From positions 1-6,433 of the forward strand of contig JAEXPO010000617.1 in the NCBI GenBank assembly GCA_023446675.1: a stretch of 6,433 nt of DNA, given 5' to 3'. The position numbers and the translations under genes are program-made. The notes under the pieces are model-generated. The model saw only the letters and a program-made list of their open reading frames with translations, had not been told where the DNA came from and ran no database searches. This stretch comes from Bacillota bacterium (GTDB lineage: Bacteria; Bacillota; Clostridia; DSM-8532). Within the stretch, counting starts at the first letter, position 1, and every line of letters starts with the position of its first letter. Of this stretch, positions 1-5,877 are shown one piece after another.

Positions 1-2452
1 CAACATCTGACAAGGCCGCTGTTCTTTTTTCTTCAAAGGGCTTTGTTTCTTTATTAACCTCGACAACAGGTGCGCTTCCCCCATTTCCAAAGTTACGTGA
101 AGCTTTTCCATGCTGAGCCGACTTATCTCCGGTATAGCCCTTACTCTTGTGTTTCCCCTTTTTAGATCCTTTTCCAGATTTCTTGCCAAATTCGCTTTTG
201 CGCCGTTCCTCCCGGTTTTTCCAACGGGGACCCTCTTGATTTCTGTCGGTGCGGGGATGCTTTACCCGTCCTATGAAATCGGAAGGACGTTCCTTAATAA
301 CGCCGGTCTCCTCTTCCCCTTCCTTCATCAGCATAAAATCAATTTGCCGGCTCTCAGGGCTGGACTTAACAAGCTGCACACGGACATTATCCCCTATCCT
401 GTGGGTTGTTCGCGTTCTTTCACCGATTAACGAAAGGGAACGTTCATCAAAAATATAGTAGTCATCCTCAAGGCTGCTGATGCGGATAAGTCCCTCTATG
501 GTGTTTTCAAGCTCTACGAACATACCGAAGGACGTAATATTGGAGATAATACCGTCAAAATATTCCCCTACCTTATCCTTCATGTATTCGGCCTTTTTCA
601 GATCCTCACAATCCCTTTCGGCATCCTGGGCGGCCCGTTCTCTTTCGGAGCTGGCTCGGGCAATATCGGGAAGAATCATTTTGTAATGAGCGGTTCGCTT
701 TTCGTTCAGCTTCCCCTTTATCTGCTCCTTCATAATTCGGTGAATAATAAGATCCGGATACCTTCGAATGGGTGAGGTAAAATGAGAATAGTAATCGGCC
801 GCAAGTCCGAAGTGCCAGTCATGGACATCACTGTACCGGGCCTTCTGAAGAGAGCGAAGCATAATCATGTTAATTGCTTTTTCCTCCGGCTTGCCCTTGA
901 TGAGCTTAATAATCTCCTGCAGGGCTTTGGGGTGAACATCCTTGTATCCCTTAAGACGGTATCCGAAGGTCCCTAAAACCGTATTCAGGTTCTCCATCTT
1001 TTCCGGATCCGGATCCTCATGTATACGGTATACAAAAGGCACGCCAATCCAGTAAAAATGCTCGGAGACCACTTCATTGCAAAGGAGCATGAACTCCTCG
1101 ATAATGCCGTTGGCAATGTTTGTTTTATAGCGCTTTATTTCGACAGGCTTGCCGGATTGATCCACAATAATTTTAGCCTCGTCAAACTCAAAGTCCACAG
1201 ATCCGCGACGGCTGCGCCTGCCTTTTAAAACCTGGGCCAGCTCCCTCATTTTGTAAAAATCCTGGACGAAGTCCCTGTAGCGCTCCTTAAGCTCCACGTC
1301 GTCCTCTTCCAGTATTTTATAGACATTGGTATAGGTCATTCGCTCCCTTACGTGAATAACACTGTCGAAAATTTCATGGGAAACCACCCTTCCGTTGGTG
1401 TCTATGTCCATTAAAACGCTGAAGGCCAGGCGATCCACATTGGCATTAAGGCTGCATATGCCGTTGGAGAGCTCTCTTGGAAGCATGGGAATGACCCGGT
1501 CAGGAAAATAAACGCTTGTTCCCCGGGCAACAGCCTCGTTATCAAGCTCGCTTCCTTCCCTTACATAGTGGGTAACATCCGCAATATGAACCCCCAGACG
1601 ATATAGCCCGGAGGGCAGAAGCTCAAGTGAAACGGCGTCATCCAGATCTCGGGCATCCTCGCCGTCGATGGTGACCATTTTAAGGGAGCGCAGATCCCGG
1701 CGCCCTTCAAAATCGGAAGAAAGTACCTCTTTGGGAGCGTTTTTTGCTTCCTCAACCACCTTTTCGGGAAATTCAAAGGGTATGCCATAGGCCCGGATGA
1801 TGGACAAAACATCCACTCCGGCAGAGTCCGCATCCCCTAAAACCTCAATGATTTTACCCTCCGCATTCCGGCTGGGCTCAGGCCATTTAGTGATTTCAAC
1901 AACCACCTTCTGACCCTTTTTAGCGCCGTTAATCAAGTCCTTTGGAATAAAAATATCTCCGGACAAACGGGCATGATCCGGTATAACAAAGCCAAAGTAA
2001 TCACTTTTATCAAATTTCCCCACGATAGTCTTATTGGCCCGTTCAAGTATGCGAATGATTTCGCCTTCACGCCTTTTATCGCCTATGACACCGCGTTCCA
2101 GGCGGGCAACCACCCTGTCGCCGTGCATGGCCCCGCCTAAGGCATTGGCGGGAACAAACACATCCTCCTCGCCATTGTCGGGCATGACAAAGCCAAAGCC
2201 CCTGGCATGGCCCTGAAACTTGCCGACGGCCAGCCCCATTCGTTCAGGAACGCCATAGCGATCCTTTCTGGTTTTTATAATGAGCCCCTTGCTTTCCATG
2301 TCGTCTACCATGGCCGTAAACAAGGGCAAATCCTCCTTCGGCACATCCAGCACCATATAAAGCTCGTCCAATAATAACGGTTTATAGGCCTGATCACGCA
2401 TAAACGACAGCAGGCGCTGCTTTCTTTCTTCCATAAGTTGTATATCGTTCAT
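1..2452 (-). CDS. rnr: Ribonuclease R, 3'-5' exoribonuclease (3' end of gene off the left edge)
   Basis: RNase R degrades structured RNA processively from the 3' end and works in mRNA decay, rRNA quality control and trans-translation. Translation from the ATG at 2450-2452 stays open for 817 codons. Order of domains: N-terminal winged helix (about 1-65), two cold-shock RNA-binding domains (about 70-215), RNB catalytic domain (about 235-570), S1 domain (about 630-710), then a Lys/Arg-rich tail. The catalytic motif DGEDARDLDD is at 263-272, and D263, D269, D271 and D272 have the same spacing as the four catalytic Asp of E. coli RNase R (272, 278, 280, 281). The signature HFTSPIRRYPDL lies near the end of RNB. 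The start is supported by its position at the head of the winged helix and a weak GGAAAGG element 7 bases upstream. No frameshift was seen. The visible 817 residues already reach the upper end of the usual length (roughly 700-810), because of the tail. The catalytic domain makes the call sure; the true C-terminus is not visible. Confidence 0.97.
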   Translation of the reverse strand, partial: MNDIQLMEERKQRLLSFMRDQAYKPLLLDELYMVLDVPKEDLPLFTAMVDDMESKGLIIKTRKDRYGVPERMGLAVGKFQGHARGFGFVMPDNGEEDVFVPANALGGAMHGDRVVARLERGVIGDKRREGEIIRILERANKTIVGKFDKSDYFGFVIPDHARLSGDIFIPKDLINGAKKGQKVVVEITKWPEPSRNAEGKIIEVLGDADSAGVDVLSIIRAYGIPFEFPEKVVEEAKNAPKEVLSSDFEGRRDLRSLKMVTIDGEDARDLDDAVSLELLPSGLYRLGVHIADVTHYVREGSELDNEAVARGTSVYFPDRVIPMLPRELSNGICSLNANVDRLAFSVLMDIDTNGRVVSHEIFDSVIHVRERMTYTNVYKILEEDDVELKERYRDFVQDFYKMRELAQVLKGRRSRRGSVDFEFDEAKIIVDQSGKPVEIKRYKTNIANGIIEEFMLLCNEVVSEHFYWIGVPFVYRIHEDPDPEKMENLNTVLGTFGYRLKGYKDVHPKALQEIIKLIKGKPEEKAINMIMLRSLQKARYSDVHDWHFGLAADYYSHFTSPIRRYPDLIIHRIMKEQIKGKLNEKRTAHYKMILPDIARASSERERAAQDAERDCEDLKKAEYMKDKVGEYFDGIISNITSFGMFVELENTIEGLIRISSLEDDYYIFDERSLSLIGERTRTTHRIGDNVRVQLVKSSPESRQIDFMLMKEGEEETGVIKERPSDFIGRVKHPRTDRNQEGPRWKNREERRKSEFGKKSGKGSKKGKHKSKGYTGDKSAQHGKASRNFGNGGSAPVVEVNKETKPFEEKRTAALSDV

Positions 2453-2579
2453 TTTTCTACCTTTCCTTTAGCGTAAGCCTGTAAGCTTATCCAAGCAATC
2501 CTGGGTGCACTTATGACAAGCATATCGAGCTTATCGAATAAAGCTGCGTTAATTTTAAGTATTTCATAGGTTTGATTTT
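2453..2579 (-). other. Gap between the HD gene and rnr, no terminator seen
   Basis: These 127 bases separate two genes read in the same direction. I see no GC-rich hairpin with a T tract, so read-through from the HD gene into rnr is possible. Several short copies of ATAAGCT and an imperfect 9-base tandem (TCGATAAGC, TCGATATGC on the minus strand) are present, and they could form only short hairpins. A TTGTCA at about 2513-2518 resembles a -35 box but has no good -10 at the right distance. No promoter is claimed here. Confidence 0.4.
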
Positions 2580-3167
2580 CTATACGCTCTTTAGCGCGTC
2601 AAGAACAAGAGCGAGAAAATCATTCAGGGCCAGCTCCAATTCATCGCTTGAATGGATAGCCTTTTTTATGTCTTCTTCCGTTGCTTCGGGATCCTCCATT
2701 CTTTGTTTAAGAAGTTCAACTAAATCGTCAAAGGGTTTGAAACTGCCTTTATCCGCTTCACGCCGTACATCCGCATTTTGCGGCCGGTAATCCGAAAGGC
2801 TCTGAACATCAAGAGCCCTTTGCACAAAGGCTGCAGCTGCTGAGGAGCAGAACAGGGCCTTGTCAATTTTTCTTCTTCTGGGATATTCGTTATGACTGCT
2901 TAGGGAACGAACGGCATACACAAGGGTTTCATCAAAATCCAGGCCTTCCAGAATGTCCCCCCCTAAAAGACCATGCATTTTGGTATTCTCACCAATACGC
3001 TCCGCATCAATATTATGAACAAGCCCGGTCATGGCCCACAAGGCTTGTTCCTCGTGAAGCCGCGCTGCAAGGCTGTGCATAATGGCTTCAGTTAACAGTG
3101 CATGTTTGAGAGTGCCGCTGTCCTTTATTCTAAGCTGCAGCGCCTCCAAAGCTTCCGTGCGATTCAA
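2580..3167 (-). CDS. HD-domain protein with altered metal-site residues, probable pseudo-hydrolase
   Basis: A 195-residue cytoplasmic protein of the HDIG/HD phosphohydrolase type; the substrate is unknown. The HD fold is recognised from LKHALLTEAIM (20-30), the HD-like motif GLVHNID (48-54), MHGLLGGDIL (64-73) and SSHNEYP (90-96). In active relatives the second motif is normally LLHDID and the last ligand is the Asp of an ALYAAD-like stretch. Here these read HN (H51, N52) and ALFCSS (S109), so two metal-binding Asp seem to be lost while the His residues (H22, H51, H65, H92) remain. That suggests a non-catalytic or changed role, which is inference. The C-terminal third is acidic and helical, with no family I know. 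The TTG start at 3165-3167 is chosen because AGGAGG sits 8 bases upstream and the HD fold begins about 20 residues later. The frame stays open further upstream but there looks non-coding and crosses the promoter. It lies 127 bases before rnr. Confidence 0.85.
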   Translation of the reverse strand: MNRTEALEALQLRIKDSGTLKHALLTEAIMHSLAARLHEEQALWAMTGLVHNIDAERIGENTKMHGLLGGDILEGLDFDETLVYAVRSLSSHNEYPRRRKIDKALFCSSAAAAFVQRALDVQSLSDYRPQNADVRREADKGSFKPFDDLVELLKQRMEDPEATEEDIKKAIHSSDELELALNDFLALVLDALKSV

Positions 3168-3175
3168 TACTTTTT

Positions 3176-3181
3176 CCTCCT
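3176..3181 (-). promoter_or_regulatory. Ribosome binding site fixing the TTG start of the HD gene
   Basis: The minus strand reads AGGAGG, a perfect Shine-Dalgarno core, followed by 8 bases and then TTG. No ATG or GTG lies in frame at a comparable distance. This site decides the start of the HD gene. Confidence 0.85.
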
Positions 3182-3233
3182 GAAAAGTGATCCGGTTCTT
3201 TATAGATAAGATGGCTTTTCTCCTCTTTCTATA

Positions 3234-3262
3234 ATTATACCAAAGTATGGGATAAATGAAAC
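3234..3262 (-). promoter_or_regulatory. Extended -10 sigma-A promoter of the HD gene
   Basis: On the minus strand a perfect TATAAT (3234-3239) is preceded by TGG, giving the extended -10 form TGNTATAAT. A weak -35, GTTTCA (3257-3262), lies 17 bases upstream and matches TTGACA at three of six positions. The extended -10 would compensate for it. Transcription would start near 3227 and leave a leader of about 60 nt. The promoter sits back to back with the queT promoter, only 9 bases between the two -35 boxes. Confidence 0.7.
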
Positions 3263-3271
3263 CCCGCCCGC

Positions 3272-3300
3272 TTGCGCATCTTAACATTCTACTGTACAAT
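3272..3300 (+). promoter_or_regulatory. Promoter of queT and its leader
   Basis: TTGCGC (3272-3277) and TACAAT (3295-3300) are separated by exactly 17 bases, a good sigma-A arrangement. Transcription would begin near 3307, giving a leader of about 143 nt before the queT ATG. The leader holds the aptamer-like and hairpin structures listed separately. A second ACAAT follows directly and could shift the -10 by a few bases. Confidence 0.65.
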
Positions 3301-3321
3301 ACAATCCGTGGGCCTGTCCCT

Positions 3322-3373
3322 TGCCAGTTCGCAATATCCTGGCATGGCAATATGCCAAAACAAAAACTACGGA
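3322..3373 (+). promoter_or_regulatory. Candidate preQ1-I-like riboswitch aptamer with an inserted hairpin
   Basis: Seen: TGCCAG (3322-3327) pairs perfectly with CTGGCA (3339-3344) around an 11-nt loop, TTCGCAATATC. A small hairpin TGGC/GCCA (3345-3348 with 3354-3357) follows at once, then an A-rich stretch and CTACGG. Loop bases TTCG (3328-3331) can pair with CGGA (3370-3373), giving an H-type pseudoknot. Known: preQ1-I aptamers have a P1 of about 5 bp, a loop such as UCGCAGUAAC and a tail such as AACAAAACAAGG that pairs back to the loop, and they often precede queuosine genes. The loop here matches that one at 8 of 10 bases, and the tail AACAAAAACTACGG is alike. The inserted hairpin is not part of the usual preQ1-I form; preQ1-II also has a hairpin there but a different tail. 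Alternatives are another small aptamer or chance. The call leans on similarity recalled from known sequences plus the gene served. Confidence 0.5.
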
Positions 3374-3407
3374 GCATCCGGCTGCTCAGGAACAAATGCC
3401 GGTGTGC
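3374..3407 (+). promoter_or_regulatory. Possible antiterminator stem in the queT leader
   Basis: CCGGC (3378-3382) pairs with GCCGG (3398-3402), and GCA (3374-3376) can extend it with TGC (3405-3407) across a small internal loop. It uses the 5' arm of the hairpin at 3401-3424, so the two cannot form together. A further local hairpin, GAGCA/TGCTC (3372-3376 with 3383-3387), competes with the last bases of the aptamer pseudoknot. This pattern suggests a switch, but it was found by eye, without folding energies. Confidence 0.35.
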
Positions 3408-3435
3408 TGCTGAAAGCAAACACCTTTTACGGCAT
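3396..3435 (+). terminator. Possible attenuator hairpin before queT
   Basis: GGTG (3401-3404) pairs with CACC (3421-3424) and TGCT (3405-3408) with AGCA (3415-3418), with a two-base AA bulge, followed by TTTTA. Outer arms ATGCCG (3396-3401) and CGGCAT (3430-3435) can lengthen the stem past the T tract. The T tract has only four bases, so termination would be weak. The hairpin ends just before the ribosome binding site AAAAGGAG (3438-3445), so it could also act on translation. It fits the role of expression platform for the aptamer-like element upstream. Confidence 0.4.
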
Positions 3436-3449
3436 ATAAAAGGAGAAAA

Positions 3450-3947
3450 ATGAAAATTTCCGCTCGCTCCATTGTATTGGGGGGCCTTATCGGCGCGCTT
3501 TATGCCGCGCTTACTCTGGCGCTCCAGCCCTTCGGCTACGGTCCCGTCCAATTTCGTCTTGCCGAATGCCTCACCGTTTTGCCTGCTGTTTTTCCAGGAG
3601 CCATCCCCGGCCTTTTTGTCGGCTGCTTTCTTGCCAATTATCTGGGCGGCTTTGGGCTTGCAGACATGGTCTTTGGAAGCCTGGCAACGCTTCTGGCCGG
3701 TCTGGCGACCTACAGCCTTCGCAATTACAAGCTGCTGCTTCCCCTTCCTCCGGTTTTGCTCAACGGACTGATAGTAGGTGGCTACATTTATCTTTTGTAT
3801 GACAAAACCTATCCCATGGCCCTAACCATGCTTTTTATCGCGCTTTCTCAGCTGATTATCTGCTATGGTCTGGGCTTGCCTCTGCTTAGTCTCATCAAGA
3901 GAAATAAAGTACTTTCTTCCTATGCCGTTCCTCAACCAAAAAGATAA
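3450..3947 (+). CDS. queT: QueT, substrate-binding S component of an ECF transporter for a queuosine precursor
   Basis: A 165-residue, very hydrophobic membrane protein of the QueT family. It binds a queuosine precursor (preQ0, preQ1 or queuine) and imports it with the shared ECF energy module, which is not encoded here. About five membrane segments are visible: roughly 8-26, 45-66, 70-90, 96-116 and 120-148. The family's conserved stretch PVQFRLAECLTVLP (32-45) follows the first segment, then a Gly/Pro-rich PGAIPGLFVGCFLANYLGG (49-67). The protein ends in a short basic tail. The ATG is preceded by AAAAGGAG, 4 bases from the start. Length is typical of the family. A structured leader that looks like a preQ1 sensor precedes it, matching the expected ligand; this is the strongest contextual support for function. 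No clear terminator follows within 193 bases. Confidence 0.9.
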   Translation: MKISARSIVLGGLIGALYAALTLALQPFGYGPVQFRLAECLTVLPAVFPGAIPGLFVGCFLANYLGGFGLADMVFGSLATLLAGLATYSLRNYKLLLPLPPVLLNGLIVGGYIYLLYDKTYPMALTMLFIALSQLIICYGLGLPLLSLIKRNKVLSSYAVPQPKR

Positions 3948-4140
3948 GGAACAAATGGATACAACTTACTTAAAATCATTTATTTTTCAGGTTATCAGGC
4001 TCCGGTCAGGTGGTATATAAACGGGGAGATATCAGCATTTAGAGGATATTAAAGACAAGGTTCTAGTAAAAATATTCAAACAAATCCCTATTTGCTATAT
4101 ATCAGTTTAATACTATTCACTGAAATAAAAGGAGTACTGG
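3948..4140 (+). other. Gap between queT and the HD-GYP gene with a doubtful 21-codon frame
   Basis: These 193 bases are AT-rich. An ATG at 3955 opens a 21-residue frame ending at TAA 4018-4020 (MDTTYLKSFIFQVIRL, then RSGGI), with AAGGA 4 bases before it and only 7 bases after the queT stop. Its first residues recall the N-terminus of LysR-type regulators, so it could be a remnant or a chance frame. No terminator hairpin for queT was seen. AT-rich hexamers such as TATATA near 4097 and TACTAT at 4111-4116 could be a -10 for the HD-GYP gene, but none has a matching -35 at good spacing. No cyclic di-GMP riboswitch motif was recognised. Confidence 0.3.
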
Positions 4141-5232
4141 ATGAGACTGGTTGGCATCGATCAAATAAAAAACGGCGAACTACTGGGTAAAACCCTATAT
4201 GATATGGACGGGCGAAGGCTTTTGAATACAGGAGTGGGTATTACTCCGTCCATTCTTCAGAAGCTTCACGAAAAAGGGATTACCAGTGTATACATTGAGG
4301 ATGAATTCTCCGAAGGCATTGAGATAAATGACGTTATCAGCGATGAAACGAAAAACCTGGCTAAAAACACTGTTCGGGATGAAATGCATCGTCTTTCTCA
4401 AAAAAAGGAGATCGATTGCTCCGCAGTAGGTAAGGTTGTTGACAATATTTTAGATGAGATACTGTCTCAAAAGACCGATTTGATGTCCTTTAAGGATATT
4501 CGCCTCAATTCCGAAAAGTATTTTGCCCATGCCGTCAATGTCTGTGTCATGGCAACGGCTCTCGGCGTCAAGCTTTCACTTCCTCCCATGAAGGTGAAAA
4601 GCATTGCGCTGGGAGCCATACTCCATGATATGGGAAAAGCGCTTCTTCCGGCTTCTATCTACAATAAGGAAACGCCTCTGACAAAAGCCGAAGAGCATGA
4701 GTATAAAAAGCATCCCATTCTTGGCTATAACATTATAAAGGACAGCCTGGATATTTCGGCCACCACAAAGGTTGCCGTACTCATGCATCATGAAAATATC
4801 AACGGAAGCGGCTATCCCATGGGCTTAGGCGGGGACAAGATTCATTACTCCGCCAAGGTTATAGCTGTCTGTAATGCCTATGATAATTCCATAAACGATA
4901 AAAAATACAAAAATGTCCTTCAGACCACCGATGCAATTGAATATCTGGTGGGATCCTCAGGACATCTTTTTGACAAATCCATTGTGGATACCTTTATTCA
5001 TGTCATTCCTGTGTATGTGGAAGGCTCCATTGTCCTTTTAAGCAACGGCAGCTTCGCCATTGTTGTAAAGAACAATCCCGTCAGCCTTACCCGGCCTGTG
5101 GTGAGGGTTCTCTACAACCCTAAAACCAAAACACGCTACAGTAAGGACTTTCAAATGGATCTGGGCCAGGAATTATCTATAAAAATCATGCGCGAAATCG
5201 TAGTTGATATTAATGAAATCATCGGCTCTTAA
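4141..5232 (+). CDS. HD-GYP domain protein, probable cyclic di-GMP phosphodiesterase
   Basis: A 363-residue soluble protein with no signal peptide or membrane segment. Residues 1-60 form the small N-terminal domain often seen before clostridial HD-GYP domains (GKTLYDMDGRRLLNTGVGIT, then VYIEDEFSEGI). The HD-GYP domain spans about 115-285: H130 in HAVNV, HD at 162-163 with K166 (LHDMGK), H191 in KKHPILGYNI, H216-H217-E218, and GYP at 224-226 within NGSGYPMGL. The family hydrolyses cyclic di-GMP to pGpG or GMP at a two- or three-metal site. Oddity: the last metal ligand, normally the first Asp of an ADVYDAL-like motif, is N245 (VCNAYDNS). Activity may therefore be reduced or metal use changed. 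The C-terminal 80 residues (SNGSFAIVV and on) form the small domain common in this subgroup. The start has AAAAGGAG 6 bases upstream. No GGDEF partner is in the window. Confidence 0.92.
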   Translation: MRLVGIDQIKNGELLGKTLYDMDGRRLLNTGVGITPSILQKLHEKGITSVYIEDEFSEGIEINDVISDETKNLAKNTVRDEMHRLSQKKEIDCSAVGKVVDNILDEILSQKTDLMSFKDIRLNSEKYFAHAVNVCVMATALGVKLSLPPMKVKSIALGAILHDMGKALLPASIYNKETPLTKAEEHEYKKHPILGYNIIKDSLDISATTKVAVLMHHENINGSGYPMGLGGDKIHYSAKVIAVCNAYDNSINDKKYKNVLQTTDAIEYLVGSSGHLFDKSIVDTFIHVIPVYVEGSIVLLSNGSFAIVVKNNPVSLTRPVVRVLYNPKTKTRYSKDFQMDLGQELSIKIMREIVVDINEIIGS

Positions 5233-5294
5233 AGCCCATCCTAAAGCCCAAATAGAGAAAATCAAAAGCTCGGGTGTATAGAACCTCTCCTTTT

Positions 5295-5319
5295 AGCCGG
5301 ATTTGCTTACGCAAAGGCT
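5295..5319. other. Imperfect hairpin between the HD-GYP and gamma-subunit genes
   Basis: AGCC (5295-5298) pairs with GGCT (5316-5319) and TTTGC (5302-5306) with GCAAA (5311-5315), with loop TTAC and a three-base GGA bulge. On the minus strand AAAA follows rather than a T tract, and on the plus strand no T tract follows. It may protect the mRNA 3' end or assist the stronger terminator next to it; no firm role can be given. Confidence 0.35.
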
Positions 5320-5330
5320 GCCAGGAAAAG

Positions 5331-5361
5331 AAAAAAGGGATTAATAGGACATCCCTTTTTT
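5331..5361. terminator. Bidirectional intrinsic terminator between convergent genes
   Basis: AAAAAAGGGAT (5331-5341) and ATCCCTTTTTT (5351-5361) are perfect 11-base inverted repeats around a 9-base loop. Either strand gives a hairpin followed by T6, so it can stop both the HD-GYP transcript (98 bases after its stop) and the oxidoreductase operon. It overlaps the last codons of the gamma-subunit gene: the right arm encodes Lys, Lys, Gly and part of Met, and its stop codon starts in the loop. The GC core is only three base pairs, so efficiency on each strand may differ. Confidence 0.8.
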
Positions 5362-5874
5362 CATAAGCTCCATCTCTTCCGGTATCAGGTGATGCTTTTT
5401 CTTTGGCAGTACGCCATAAAGGGCTTTTTCAAAGCTCTCTTCAGAAATGCAGCCTGTTTCTTTTATAAGCTTGCCTAAAAGCACAATATTTGAATAGGCT
5501 TTGTTTCCCGCCTCATTGGCCAATTGGGTGGCCGGAACGGAAAACGCCCCAATATCCTCTCTCTTAGGCTGCCTCTGTACCATGGAGCTGTCGGCAATGA
5601 GAAGCCCTTGAGGCGAAAGATAGTTTTCGAACTTTTCCAATGAAGGATTATTCATGACAATAAGCGCGGTACAGGCGTTAAGCACGGGTGAAGCAATGGC
5701 CTCGGAGGACACCACCACCATGCAGTTAGCTGTTCCGCCCCGCATTTCAGGCCCATAGGATGGAAAAAAGGAGACCTCCCTGTTGTCAAGCATTCCGGCG
5801 TATGCCAGGAGGCGTCCTGCAGAAAGAACACCCTGACCCCCAAAGCCCGCAATAATGATTTCATGATGATGCAT
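5341..5874 (-). CDS. korC: 2-oxoacid:ferredoxin oxidoreductase, gamma subunit
   Basis: A 177-residue soluble subunit of a thiamine-diphosphate, ferredoxin-linked 2-oxoacid oxidoreductase, which turns a 2-oxoacid plus CoA into acyl-CoA, CO2 and reduced ferredoxin. Family marks: IIIAGFGGQGVLSAGRLLA at the N-terminus with GFGGQGV at 10-16, and SYGPEMRGG at 39-47, then a TALIVMNNPS stretch. Length is usual for the gamma subunit when it is a separate chain. It follows the beta gene by 3 bases, and its ribosome binding site lies inside that gene, so the two are surely made together. The substrate may be 2-oxoglutarate or a branched-chain 2-oxoacid; the sequence read by eye does not decide, so the symbol is given by subunit type. 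The 3' end overlaps the terminator. Confidence 0.9.
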   Translation of the reverse strand: MHHHEIIIAGFGGQGVLSAGRLLAYAGMLDNREVSFFPSYGPEMRGGTANCMVVVSSEAIASPVLNACTALIVMNNPSLEKFENYLSPQGLLIADSSMVQRQPKREDIGAFSVPATQLANEAGNKAYSNIVLLGKLIKETGCISEESFEKALYGVLPKKKHHLIPEEMELMKKGMSY

Positions 5875-5877
5875 GGC

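Noticed and set aside
1001..1017. Tandem GGATCC-like repeat (TCCGGATCCGGATCC)
   Set aside because: It encodes Asp-Pro-Asp-Pro within RNase R and is explained by the protein sequence; no wider repeat was seen.
110..1228. Several open frames of 60-106 codons on the plus strand
   Set aside because: They lie opposite rnr, whose reading frame is intact and carries clear domains; they have no convincing ribosome binding sites or recognisable products.
3256..3453. A 65-codon plus-strand frame upstream of queT
   Set aside because: It starts before the proposed transcription start and runs through the leader structures, ending in the queT start; no ribosome binding site was seen.
3168..3551. N-terminal extension of the HD protein to an ATG at 3551
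   Set aside because: The extension crosses the extended -10 promoter and the queT leader and start, shows no domain-like sequence, and has no ribosome binding site comparable to the AGGAGG before the TTG at 3167.
3948..4140. Cyclic di-GMP riboswitch upstream of the HD-GYP gene
   Set aside because: Such control would be plausible, but I could not find the conserved GEMM-I or GEMM-II core motifs or a compatible stem arrangement.
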